The notes below the pieces were generated by a model, which saw nothing but the letters and a program-made list of their open reading frames with translations, was not told the DNA's origin and did not search any database. DNA of 64,000 bases from Marispirochaeta sp964554875 (lineage in GTDB: Bacteria > Spirochaetota > Spirochaetia > JC444 > Marispirochaetaceae). Made by a program: the position numbers and the translations under genes. The DNA is taken from the NCBI GenBank assembly GCA_964554875.1, contig CAZKQJ010000013.1:31432-95431 (forward strand), in the 5' to 3' direction. Positions 9,929 through 17,897 of this stretch are shown here, piece by piece. Within the stretch, counting starts at the first letter, position 1; each line of letters opens with the position of its first letter.

Positions 9929-10372
9929 ATGACACCCCTTGATGAGGAGTACCAGACCCGGATTGTCTCGGACCTGAACTGCCTGGCCCGCCTGGCTGCC
10001 ATGGAGAATGCCCGGGAAACCCGCAGCAGTGCAGCCATGATGGCGGAGCTGTACCGTTACCGTAGACGGAAGGAGGGCGAGCTGGTGGAACTGTCCGCAG
10101 AGTTACGGGCGGTAGAGCTGTGTCTGCGCCTGGTTAAACCCCGATACGGCATCGACTGTTCCTGGGACTTCCTCAGCTCAGGGGTCGAAGCCATTCTGGT
10201 GCCCCGGGGAGAGCTTCTGCGTGGTGTGGAAGACCGGATTTCCCGGCGTATCGGCAGAGAAGAGGACTTCTGGATTCGGATTGTGACGGTCCGGGAAGAG
10301 AAGAGCTGCTCGATTCTTGTACATGAAGGTCCCGGCGAGGATGAACCTGTCCGGATGAACTGCCCCCTGTGA
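9929..10372 (+). CDS. Stand-alone degenerate LytS/YesM-type histidine kinase core (pseudo-kinase)
   Basis: A 147-residue soluble protein. By eye it aligns end to end with the kinase core of its neighbour at 10380: LYRYRRRKEGELVELSAEL matches LFRYHLRDPRKKISLAEEL, LVKPRYG matches IQQYRYG, and GELLRGVEDRISRRIG matches the N-box segment LQPLVENAVKHGI. The phospho-accepting NPHFLFN motif is replaced by RIVSDLN, the N-box Asn by Asp (VEDRI) and the DTGCGMD nucleotide loop by EGPGEDE. It has no membrane part, no HAMP domain and, on sequence, no phosphotransfer capacity. A modulator or decoy partner for the adjacent kinase is inferred. The ATG at 9929 is chosen over 9923 because AAGGA is then 7-8 bases away. 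The kinase gene follows after 7 bases. Confidence 0.72.
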   Translation: MTPLDEEYQTRIVSDLNCLARLAAMENARETRSSAAMMAELYRYRRRKEGELVELSAELRAVELCLRLVKPRYGIDCSWDFLSSGVEAILVPRGELLRGVEDRISRRIGREEDFWIRIVTVREEKSCSILVHEGPGEDEPVRMNCPL

Positions 10373-10379
10373 GGCCGCC

Positions 10380-11891
10380 ATGAGGATTCCCCTTAATTTC
10401 CGGCCGCCCTGGCGGGCCCTGAATATCCGGAACAAGCTCCTCTCGTTTTACGGGGCAATGATCCTGATGATCCTCGTTATTAATCTGACTGTAAGCCTGA
10501 GCGCCTTCCGGTATATCAAGGTCTTTGATGAAAAGCTCTCGGTCTATTACGATATCCAGGAGTATCGCCTGGCCTGGGTAAACAGCCATGAGTCCTTTTT
10601 TCGCTATCTGCGGGACAGGGTCCAGGGGCAGCAGGAACGGTATTTTTCATCCATCCCCACGCTTTGGCAGTTCTACCACCAGATGAAAATGAAGGCCAAT
10701 ACGGGAATAGAAGCTGAGTTCCAGCTGACGGCGATTGAACGGGGTATGACGGAGTTTTTCCGCCGGGCCGGGCACGCGATCCGCATGCTGGACAGCGGTG
10801 ACAGTGATTACTACCGGGCCTACGTTGATGCCCGACGGGTTTATGATTATGTTTCCGGTTATACGGAACTCCTGCTCAATATCAACCTGAATGCCGGAAG
10901 CGAAACCTATGCCGTTCTTGCCGCCCGGGCCAGTCAGGTGCGGATTCTGGCCTTTCTTTCCACTGCTGTGGTGGGCGGGGCATTCTTTCTTTTCGCGGTG
11001 CTCTTTTCCAATTCCATCTCTCGTCCAATCCACCATCTCGCGGACCTGTCCTCCCGGATTGCCGGCGGGGACCTGGAGGTTGAAATCCTTCCGGTGGAGC
11101 GTTCTGACGAGGTGGGCACTCTCTTCTCATCCTTTAACGCCATGAGCAGAAGCATACGGGAGATGGTGGAGGGCCTGCAGGAGAAGGCAGACCTCGAACG
11201 GCGGCTCCACGAAGAGGAGATCTCTATGGAAAGGATGCAGCGCTCCCTGCAGGAGGCCCGCTTTATGGGGCTTCAGTCCCAGATAAATCCCCATTTTCTG
11301 TTCAACGCCCTGAATACCATTTCCAGGACCGCCATGTTTGAGGGGGCGGAGGGAACCGGTGGACTGATTAAGTCTCTGGCGACCCTGTTTCGCTATCATC
11401 TGAGAGACCCCCGTAAAAAGATCAGTCTGGCGGAAGAGCTCACCATAGTACAGGAATACCTTTCGATTCAGCAGTACCGATACGGCGAACGGCTGCGTTA
11501 CCGGATTGAATCCACTGTTCCAACGGAGAACATCTATATTCCCGCTTTTACCCTGCAACCCCTGGTTGAGAACGCGGTAAAACACGGAATCGAGCCCCGG
11601 GAGGACGGGGGTGAAATTGTCATTGAGGTGAATCGTTCCAGGCAGCAGATTGTGGTTATGGTCCGGGATACTGGCTGCGGTATGGACGCGGCCCAGGCAG
11701 AAGGAATCTTCAATCCTTCCGGAAAAGCCGACGGCGCAGGAATCGGTGTTTCCAATGTACGGGAACGGCTTGCACTGTTTTACGGGGGGCGGGAGGACGT
11801 TCAGGTCAGCAGCGAGAAAGGGGTGGGCACCACCGTGAGAATAAGCATACCGGTTGCAAACAGGGGAGGCGAGGGATGTTCACCCTTCTGA
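10380..11891 (+). CDS. YesM-type sensor histidine kinase (2TM, HAMP, His_kinase, HATPase)
   Basis: 503 residues. Transmembrane helix 1 is near 20-40, a mostly helical extracytoplasmic sensor near 41-185, helix 2 near 188-210, HAMP near 212-262, a coiled linker, and then the LytS/YesM phosphoacceptor motif QINPHFLFN with His305. The ATPase part has VENAVKHGI (N box) and DTGCGMD (G1). It should autophosphorylate on His305 and phosphorylate the YesN-type regulator encoded next, whose ATG overlaps its last 16 bases. A GAGG ribosome site lies 5 bases before the ATG. The neighbouring TRAP transporter suggests it senses an organic acid or sugar acid directly or through DctP; the ligand is unknown. 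Confidence 0.92.
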   Translation: MRIPLNFRPPWRALNIRNKLLSFYGAMILMILVINLTVSLSAFRYIKVFDEKLSVYYDIQEYRLAWVNSHESFFRYLRDRVQGQQERYFSSIPTLWQFYHQMKMKANTGIEAEFQLTAIERGMTEFFRRAGHAIRMLDSGDSDYYRAYVDARRVYDYVSGYTELLLNINLNAGSETYAVLAARASQVRILAFLSTAVVGGAFFLFAVLFSNSISRPIHHLADLSSRIAGGDLEVEILPVERSDEVGTLFSSFNAMSRSIREMVEGLQEKADLERRLHEEEISMERMQRSLQEARFMGLQSQINPHFLFNALNTISRTAMFEGAEGTGGLIKSLATLFRYHLRDPRKKISLAEELTIVQEYLSIQQYRYGERLRYRIESTVPTENIYIPAFTLQPLVENAVKHGIEPREDGGEIVIEVNRSRQQIVVMVRDTGCGMDAAQAEGIFNPSGKADGAGIGVSNVRERLALFYGGREDVQVSSEKGVGTTVRISIPVANRGGEGCSPF

Positions 11892-13402
11892 TAGCGGACG
11901 ACGAAAAACTGGAGCGGGAAGCCCTGAAATACATTATCCGCCGGGGTACCGAGGTGGTCGGAAACATCATCGAAGCGGCAAACGGCAGGGAAGCCATAGA
12001 AATCGCAGAAAGGGAAAAGCCGGATATTGCCTTTCTGGATATAAAAATGCCCGGGATCAACGGAGTTGAGGCGGCTCGAAGGTTGAAGGAGCTGCTGCCT
12101 GCATGCAAAATCGTCTTCTTAACCGCCTTCGATACCTTTGATTATGCCCGGGAGGCCCTGCGCCTGGGGGCGGAGGATTTCCTGGTCAAACCTGTGGAGG
12201 ACGAGCGGGTTCTGGAACTCCTGGACATTCTGAGCTGCCGCCTCCAGGAGGAGTCACAGGAAAAAAGAATGCTGGACCGGACCCGGGAAACCCTGAGCGG
12301 AATGATTGCGTCCCGGGAAACAGAACTGTCCGAGCAGCTGGCGACGGGATTTCTCGATACCCGCAGGCTTGCCGATTTTATCACCCTGCTGGGAATCGAT
12401 TCTCCAAGGATGGAACTCGCAGTTCTCAAGCTGGACCTGGGGACTTACCCCATGCGGGTGGACCGTGAGAAGCACTCGAATGTGCTTCTTACCCGCTGTG
12501 AGCAGCTTCTTCGCAGGGAGGCGGAAAAGGCGGGGTTCCATTGTATTCCCGGCAGGCTGGACAGCGAGATCCTGATGCTGCTGATTGGTGCTGCAGAGTC
12601 GCAGAGCCTTCTTTCTCCGGAGACTGGTGAACGACTGGAACGGGCTGTTCTTGAGCATGCTTCTCTGCGGGGAAGCCTGAGCATCGAAGGAGGAATCAGG
12701 GATTTCTGTGATCTGGAAAGAAAGCTTATCCGCAGAATAGCCGGAGATGACGGCATAACAGAGCACTCCGTCCTCAGCATTCAGGAGACCCTTCTGCAGC
12801 ACATCGAAACAGGGGATGAGGCCGAGCTGAACCATGACGTGGGCATGGTTTTCCGCTGGTTCTATTCATGGTCTGCTTCCGACGCTGCCCTGGAGAGGCT
12901 GGATGAGGTCCTGGCGGTCCTGCGGCATGAACTCGCCCGGCGCTTTCCCGGCCTTAAGCTGCCTCCCTGTGCCAGACGCGTAATGCGGGAGATTCCGGAA
13001 GGGGAGCGGGAGAACGCCCTGCGGGAGATGCTCCGATGCCTGCTTGAGGTGGTGAGACAGCAAACCGGAAGCGAACACCCGGCTGTGCGTCTTGCCGCGG
13101 ATGTAATGAGACGCAGGTTCCGGGAGGATCTTTCGGTGGAAGCCATCGCCGAGGAGGCGGGACAGTCTCCGTCTCATCTTTCCCGGCTTTTTCGGCAGGA
13201 ATTAGGTATGAGCATCCTGGATTTTCTGACCCGCCGTAGAATGGACGAGGCAAAGAGGCTGCTCCTCGGCGACCCCGACAGAAACATCGGCCAGATTGCC
13301 GAAGCTGCGGGATACCGGGATCCCAACTATTTTTCCCGGGTCTTCCGACGTGAAACGGGTTTGAGCCCCAGGGAGTACCGTCTGTCAGGGAAGATCGGAT
13401 AG
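11876..13402 (+). CDS. YesN-type response regulator with C-terminal AraC DNA-binding domain
   Basis: 508 residues. The N-terminal receiver has the acidic pair D8/D9, phospho-acceptor D55 (FLDIKMPG), Thr in FLTAFD and Lys in LVKP. The 250-residue middle region is typical of YesN-class regulators and of unknown role. The last 100 residues carry two helix-turn-helix units (LSVEAIAEEAGQSPSHLSRL and NIGQIAEAAGYRDPNYFSR) ending in the AraC signature GLSPREYR. It overlaps the kinase gene by 16 bases, so the two are translated together. Its likely target is the TRAP promoter region downstream, where a perfect inverted repeat lies at 13431-13453. Confidence 0.92.
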   Translation: MFTLLIADDEKLEREALKYIIRRGTEVVGNIIEAANGREAIEIAEREKPDIAFLDIKMPGINGVEAARRLKELLPACKIVFLTAFDTFDYAREALRLGAEDFLVKPVEDERVLELLDILSCRLQEESQEKRMLDRTRETLSGMIASRETELSEQLATGFLDTRRLADFITLLGIDSPRMELAVLKLDLGTYPMRVDREKHSNVLLTRCEQLLRREAEKAGFHCIPGRLDSEILMLLIGAAESQSLLSPETGERLERAVLEHASLRGSLSIEGGIRDFCDLERKLIRRIAGDDGITEHSVLSIQETLLQHIETGDEAELNHDVGMVFRWFYSWSASDAALERLDEVLAVLRHELARRFPGLKLPPCARRVMREIPEGERENALREMLRCLLEVVRQQTGSEHPAVRLAADVMRRRFREDLSVEAIAEEAGQSPSHLSRLFRQELGMSILDFLTRRRMDEAKRLLLGDPDRNIGQIAEAAGYRDPNYFSRVFRRETGLSPREYRLSGKIG

Positions 13403-13430
13403 AAATAATCTGATTGTCCATAAATGATCG

Positions 13431-13453
13431 TATAATCCGGATACCGGATTATA
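13431..13453 (+). promoter_or_regulatory. Perfect inverted repeat upstream of dctP (candidate operator)
   Basis: Ten-base arms TATAATCCGG (13431-13440) and CCGGATTATA (13444-13453) are separated by ATA. No T-run follows, so it is not a simple terminator. It lies 29 bases after the regulator gene and 124 bases before dctP, where an activator or repressor site would be expected. A TATAAT is embedded in the left arm. Confidence 0.5.
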
Positions 13454-13576
13454 AAGAGTACACAGAGAGGTATTTTCAGAATCGAAATGTCCTTGAATAA
13501 GATGATTGTCTTTACCCCGGATTCTCACGGCCCTCCTATAATGAATGGAGAAACCCATTTTTTTCAGGAGGTTAAC

Positions 13577-14587
13577 ATGAAAAAGAACCTGGTTTTAGTT
13601 CTGATCGTACTCGTTGCCGCGGCGGGGGCCCTGTTTGCCCGCGGAGGGCAGGATGGTTCTGAAGGGGCTGCGTCAGCCCAGAAACCGATCGTACTGCGTC
13701 TGGCCGAAACCCACGCAGCGGATTATCCCACAACCAAAGGGGATTTCTACTTCGCGGACCTGGTAAAAGAACGCACCAATGGACGTATTACCATCGAGGT
13801 CTATCCGTCATCCCAGCTGGGAGAGGAAAAACCGGTTATCGAACAGGTCCAGTTCGGGGCCATCGATTTTACACGGGTCAGCATTTCTCCCCTGTCGGCG
13901 TTCTCGCCTAACTTCGACGCCCTTCAGATGCCCTACCTGTACCGGAACGAAGAGCACATGTGGAAGGTACTGAAGAGCGATATCGGCAGGGAGTTTCTGG
14001 AGAGCCTTGAACCCGCCAACTTTGTCGGCCTGGGCTGGTTTGAATCCGGAGCCCGCAGTTTCTACAATTCCAAACGGGAAGTAAAGACTCCTGCAGACCT
14101 GAAAGGAATGAAGATCCGGGTCCAGCAGGCCGACATCATGGTGAACATGGTTAACGCCCTGGGCGCCGTTGCCACTCCCATGCCCTTCGGCGAGGTCTAT
14201 TCCGGCCTTCAGACCGGTGTTATAGACGGTGCAGAAAACAACTGGCCCAGCTACTATTCCACCAGCCATTACGAGGTGGCCAAGTACTTTACCCTGGATG
14301 CACATACCCGTGTTCCGGAGATTATCATCGCCAGTAAAATCAGCATGGATAAGCTCTCCGCGGAGGACCAGGAGATCATCCGGAAGGCAGCCTGGGATTC
14401 CATGGATTACCAGCGCCAGCAGTGGGCGGACTATGTAAAGGTCGCGGAAGAGAAAATCCGGGCAGCCGGTAATGTTATTACCGAGATCAAGGACAACTCT
14501 GCCTGGCAGGCTGCCATGCAACCCATGTATAATGCCCTGAGCCCCGAGCTGCAGGAAGTGGTCAGGAAGATCCGGGCGGTCAAATAA
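13577..14587 (+). CDS. dctP: TRAP transporter solute-binding protein (DctP family)
   Basis: 336 residues. A type I signal peptide (MKKNLVLVLIVLVAAAGALFA) is followed by the extracytoplasmic DctP fold: LRLAETHAADYPT, IEVYPSSQLGEEKPVIEQVQ, LGWFESGARSF, the PADLKGMKIRVQ segment containing the arginine that usually holds the substrate carboxylate, and GVIDGAENN. It captures a carboxylate-bearing solute and delivers it to DctQM. AGGAGG lies 5 bases before the ATG at 13577; an upstream in-frame start at 13487 would bury the signal peptide and is rejected. The gene is followed by an apparent attenuator and then by dctQ and dctM. The substrate is not deducible from sequence. Confidence 0.93.
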   Translation: MKKNLVLVLIVLVAAAGALFARGGQDGSEGAASAQKPIVLRLAETHAADYPTTKGDFYFADLVKERTNGRITIEVYPSSQLGEEKPVIEQVQFGAIDFTRVSISPLSAFSPNFDALQMPYLYRNEEHMWKVLKSDIGREFLESLEPANFVGLGWFESGARSFYNSKREVKTPADLKGMKIRVQQADIMVNMVNALGAVATPMPFGEVYSGLQTGVIDGAENNWPSYYSTSHYEVAKYFTLDAHTRVPEIIIASKISMDKLSAEDQEIIRKAAWDSMDYQRQQWADYVKVAEEKIRAAGNVITEIKDNSAWQAAMQPMYNALSPELQEVVRKIRAVK

Positions 14588-14614
14588 GGCTCCCAGGAAC
14601 AGTGAACGGAACAG

Positions 14615-14656
14615 CTTCGTCCTGCCTCTCTTATGGGGGGCGGGGCGAAGATTTTT
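14615..14656 (+). terminator. Intrinsic terminator/attenuator between dctP and dctQ
   Basis: CTTCGTCCTGCC (14615-14626) pairs with GGCGGGGCGAAG (14639-14650) in a 12-base-pair stem with two G-U pairs, followed by A and five Ts (14652-14656). Partial read-through here would keep the binding protein in excess over the membrane subunits, as is common for solute-binding proteins. Confidence 0.6.
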
Positions 14657-14711
14657 CCGGTTTTCCGTTCCGTCTTCCGGGAGCAGAGTTACAGGTTTTT
14701 CAGGAGGGAAA

Positions 14712-15260
14712 ATGCTGCAAGGTATTGTAAGGTTTTTTAACCTTCTTCACGTACTTCTGGTGGTTTTCGCCAAGATTCTGCTGGTAGTAATGGTCCTGTC
14801 CATATTTGCCAATGTTGTACTCCGTTACGGATTCAGTTCCGGACTGCAGTGGTCGGAAGAACTCGGTCTGTTGATGGCGGTCTGGTTCAGTTTTATCGCC
14901 ATGGTACTGGGGGTCAAACAGAATCTCCATATTCATATAACCCTGCTCCCGGAAAACAAGCTTCCACCTCTTGTGGACAAGATTCTGAGAAAAATCAACG
15001 ATTGTGTGATCATCTTTGTAGGTTTCATTTTTTTGCGCTGGGGTATTCCCCTGGTTGCCTTTACCATGCGCTCCATTCTGCCGGCCTCCCACGTGCCCGC
15101 AGGCTGGCTTTACATGATCATGCCGGTATGCGCGGTATTTCTTATGTATGAAGGTCTGACGGATCTTCTGGGTATCGATACCGACGACAAAGCGGTGGAT
15201 GGTTATCTGCTCGGGACCGTCTCCCTGGGAAGGATCCTGAAGGGGGGTAAAAATGGGTGA
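14712..15260 (+). CDS. dctQ: TRAP transporter small permease (DctQ family)
   Basis: 182 residues with four predicted transmembrane helices (around residues 12-35, 48-66, 90-112 and 132-155) and the DctQ signature region LQWSEELGLLMAVWFSF. It forms the small membrane subunit of the sodium-driven TRAP transporter with the DctM product. AGGAGG lies 4 bases before the ATG. The stop overlaps the dctM start by 8 bases, so the two permease subunits are translationally coupled. Confidence 0.9.
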   Translation: MLQGIVRFFNLLHVLLVVFAKILLVVMVLSIFANVVLRYGFSSGLQWSEELGLLMAVWFSFIAMVLGVKQNLHIHITLLPENKLPPLVDKILRKINDCVIIFVGFIFLRWGIPLVAFTMRSILPASHVPAGWLYMIMPVCAVFLMYEGLTDLLGIDTDDKAVDGYLLGTVSLGRILKGGKNG

Positions 15261-16563
15261 TACCAGTGTCGCCATCGGCCTTTTGCTGGGGATTTTCGGC
15301 GTTCTCCTGGTTCTTCGGGTCTCGATTACCTTTACCCTGGCCTGCGCATCCATAATAACCGCCCTTTATCTGAATATTCCTTTAATGGCGATTATCCAGC
15401 GCATGGTTCAGGGGGTAAACTCCTTTTCCCTGCTGGCAATTCCCTTTTTTATACTGGCAGGAGAGATCATGGGCCAGGGGGGAATCTCCCGCAGGCTGAT
15501 CCAGTTTTCAAACCTGCTGATCGGCCGTCTCCGGGGCGGACTGGCCCAGGTCAACGTGCTGGCGAGCATGTTCTTCGGGGGGATTTCCGGTTCCGCCGTG
15601 GCGGATGTCTCGTCCATTGGAACAATCATGATTCCAATGATGAAGCAGAAGGGCTACGATGCCGACTACTCCACGGCGGTTACCGTTACCAGCGCCTGCC
15701 AGGGGATTATCATTCCCCCCAGCCATAACATGATTATCTACAGTCTTGCCGCAGGGGGAGTCTCCATTGGACGGCTCTTTCTGGGGGGCTTCATACCCGG
15801 GGTACTCCTGGGGATTGCCCTGATGATTATCAGCTGGATTATCGCAGTCAAACGGAATTATCCCAAGGAGGAGAGATACTCCCTGAAAGAGGCCCTGATA
15901 ATTACAAAGGACGCCCTTCTCGGACTCCTGACGGCGGTAATCATTATAGGGGGGGTAATCAGCGGGGTATTTACCGCCACCGAATCAGCGGCCATAGCGG
16001 TTGTATACGCCTTTATCATTACCTTTTTTGTTTACAAGGAGATCAAGCTCTCGGAGTTTGGGCGGATCCTCTATTCCTCCTTGAAGACGCTGGCGATGGT
16101 TATGAGTCTTATTGCCGCTGCCAGCGCCTTCGGTTACCTGATGGCATACCTGAGGATACCCGCCAAGGCGACGGAGGCCCTGCTGGGGATTACTCACAAC
16201 AAAATAGCCCTGCTCCTGCTGATCAACCTGCTCTTGCTGCTCCTGGGGATGATCATGGATATGGCCCCGCTGATCCTGATTACAACCCCGATTCTGTATC
16301 CCGTTGTAGTGGGTGCCCTGGGGATGAATCCGGTCCACTTCGGAATCATGCTCATGCTGAACCTTGGAATCGGTCTCTGCACACCCCCGGTTGGTTCCGC
16401 CCTCTTCGTAGGCTGTGCCGTGGGCCGGGTCTCCATGGAAGAAGCTACCAAAGCGATGCTGCCTTTTTATATTATGATGATTATCGTCCTGCTGATGGTC
16501 ACCTTTCTGCCGGACCTGGTCATGCTTGTTCCCAATGCGCTGATGCCCATGACGGAGGGTTAA
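15253..16563 (+). CDS. dctM: TRAP transporter large permease (DctM family)
   Basis: 436 residues, about a dozen hydrophobic helices. Recognisable DctM segments include LLAIPFFILAGEIMGQGG, LASMFFGGISGSAVADVSSI, the hairpin ACQGIIIPPSHNMIIYS, and LNLGIGLCTPPVGSALFVG. These re-entrant, Gly/Pro/Ser-rich hairpins form the sodium and substrate path. This is the translocating subunit. It is the last gene of the sensor-TRAP cluster and faces the convergent lysA across 29 bases; no clear terminator was found there. Confidence 0.93.
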   Translation: MGDTSVAIGLLLGIFGVLLVLRVSITFTLACASIITALYLNIPLMAIIQRMVQGVNSFSLLAIPFFILAGEIMGQGGISRRLIQFSNLLIGRLRGGLAQVNVLASMFFGGISGSAVADVSSIGTIMIPMMKQKGYDADYSTAVTVTSACQGIIIPPSHNMIIYSLAAGGVSIGRLFLGGFIPGVLLGIALMIISWIIAVKRNYPKEERYSLKEALIITKDALLGLLTAVIIIGGVISGVFTATESAAIAVVYAFIITFFVYKEIKLSEFGRILYSSLKTLAMVMSLIAAASAFGYLMAYLRIPAKATEALLGITHNKIALLLLINLLLLLLGMIMDMAPLILITTPILYPVVVGALGMNPVHFGIMLMLNLGIGLCTPPVGSALFVGCAVGRVSMEEATKAMLPFYIMMIIVLLMVTFLPDLVMLVPNALMPMTEG

Positions 16564-16592
16564 GTCCCGCCGTCGTTAATGGGGGGCAGTGT

Positions 16593-17837
16593 TTACAATT
16601 TGAGGGTCGCCAGGTAATCCTCCACCGTTTCAGCCCTGCGGATCAGCTCCACCGATCCGTTTTCTTTAAGGAGCAGTTCCGCGGAACGAAGCTTGGCGTT
16701 GTAGTTGAAACCCATGGCATGGCCGTGGGCCCCGGTGTTGTGGATGGCCAGAACGTCTCCGATCTCCACCTCCGGGATTTTCCTGTCAATGGCGAACTTG
16801 TCGTTGTTTTCGCAGAGACTGCCGGTAATGTCCGCGGTAAGGGTCGCGGGAGCATCCTCTTTTCCGAACACGGTAACATGATGATAGGCACCGTAAAGGG
16901 CCGGTCGCATCAGGTTGGCCATGGAGGAGTCGAGGCCGATGAAGGTCTTGTAGGTCTCCTTGCGGTGGAGCACCTTCGTAACGAGCCAGCCGTAGGGCCC
17001 GGTTACCATGCGGCCGCACTCCATGACGATGCGCATACCGTCAAGACCTGCGGCTTCGATGGTCCTTTCGTAGCGCTTGCGTATTCCCGCTGATACGTAT
17101 TCCAGGTCCACCGGTTTTTCTTCCGGTCGATAGGGAATCCCGATGCCGCCGCCGAGATTGACGAACTCCAGCTCGATTCCCAGCTCTTTTTTCAGTTCCA
17201 CCGCGGTGTCGAAGAGGAGCCCAGCGGTTTCGATAAAATAATCGGGGTTCAGCTCGTTGGATGCCACCATGGTGTGCAGGGCAAAGCGCTTTGCTCCCAG
17301 GTCCCGGATCTTTTTATAGCCATCGAAGAGCTGGTCACGGGTAAAGCCGTATTTGGCCTCCGTGGGTTTTCCGATTATGTCGTTACCGCTCTTTAGCTCC
17401 CCGGGATTGTAGCGGAAGCAGATCAGCTCCGGGATTCCGGCGTTTTCCTGCAGATAGTCGATGTGGGAGATGTCGTCCAGGTTGATAACCGCGCCCAGTT
17501 CCTTCGCCTTGACGTACTCCGTCGCCGGGGTATCGTTGGAGGTAAACATGACCTCCTCCCCGCTTATTCCCGCCATCTGGGAGAGAACCAGCTCAGGCAG
17601 AGATGAGCAGTCCGTTCCCATGCCTTCTTCCTTGAGGATCTCTATGATCCGGGGATTCGGCAGCGCCTTGACGGCGAAGTAGTTCTTGAAGCCCCCGGGG
17701 ACCCAGTCGAAGGCTCTGTAGAACCTGCGGGCGTTCTCCCGGATGGCCTTTTCGTCGTAGATGTGAAAAGGGGTGGGGTAGCTATCGATAATTTTGTCAA
17801 TCTGTTCTTTCGTAAAAGGTACACTCTGATTACTCAT
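16593..17837 (-). CDS. lysA: Diaminopimelate decarboxylase-type PLP enzyme
   Basis: 414 residues, the usual length. The N-terminal alanine-racemase-like barrel carries the pyridoxal lysine in YFAVKALPNP (Lys57), then LHTMVASNEL and the phosphate-binding NLGGGIGIPY. The C-terminal domain has MECGRMVTGPYGWLV and GDVLAIHNTGAHGHAMGFNYN. It should remove CO2 from meso-diaminopimelate to give lysine. Orn/Arg decarboxylases of the same fold are the alternative; the GAHG and GFNYN segments favour LysA. AAGGA lies 9 bases upstream of the ATG. The gene is monocistronic-looking, with a 13-base palindrome in its short leader and no room for a lysine riboswitch. Confidence 0.88.
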   Translation of the reverse strand: MSNQSVPFTKEQIDKIIDSYPTPFHIYDEKAIRENARRFYRAFDWVPGGFKNYFAVKALPNPRIIEILKEEGMGTDCSSLPELVLSQMAGISGEEVMFTSNDTPATEYVKAKELGAVINLDDISHIDYLQENAGIPELICFRYNPGELKSGNDIIGKPTEAKYGFTRDQLFDGYKKIRDLGAKRFALHTMVASNELNPDYFIETAGLLFDTAVELKKELGIELEFVNLGGGIGIPYRPEEKPVDLEYVSAGIRKRYERTIEAAGLDGMRIVMECGRMVTGPYGWLVTKVLHRKETYKTFIGLDSSMANLMRPALYGAYHHVTVFGKEDAPATLTADITGSLCENNDKFAIDRKIPEVEIGDVLAIHNTGAHGHAMGFNYNAKLRSAELLLKENGSVELIRRAETVEDYLATLKL

Positions 17838-17864
17838 GAAAATCCGTCCTTGTCGTTATTTCTG

Positions 17865-17877
17865 ACTGTTAAACAGT
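17865..17877 (-). promoter_or_regulatory. Palindrome upstream of lysA (possible operator)
   Basis: ACTGTT-A-AACAGT is a perfect 13-base palindrome 28 bases before the lysA start codon, in the 60-base gap to the EamA gene. It could be a repressor site or a weak hairpin. The function is guessed only from its position. Confidence 0.3.
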
Positions 17878-17897
17878 ACGAATGCCCGATGTAATGG

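Noticed and set aside
13487..13576. Upstream in-frame start for dctP
   Set aside because: It would place 30 residues before the signal peptide; AGGAGG is exactly placed for 13577.
17838..17897. Lysine riboswitch before lysA
   Set aside because: The 60-base gap is much too short for the roughly 170-base L-box and no conserved core was seen.
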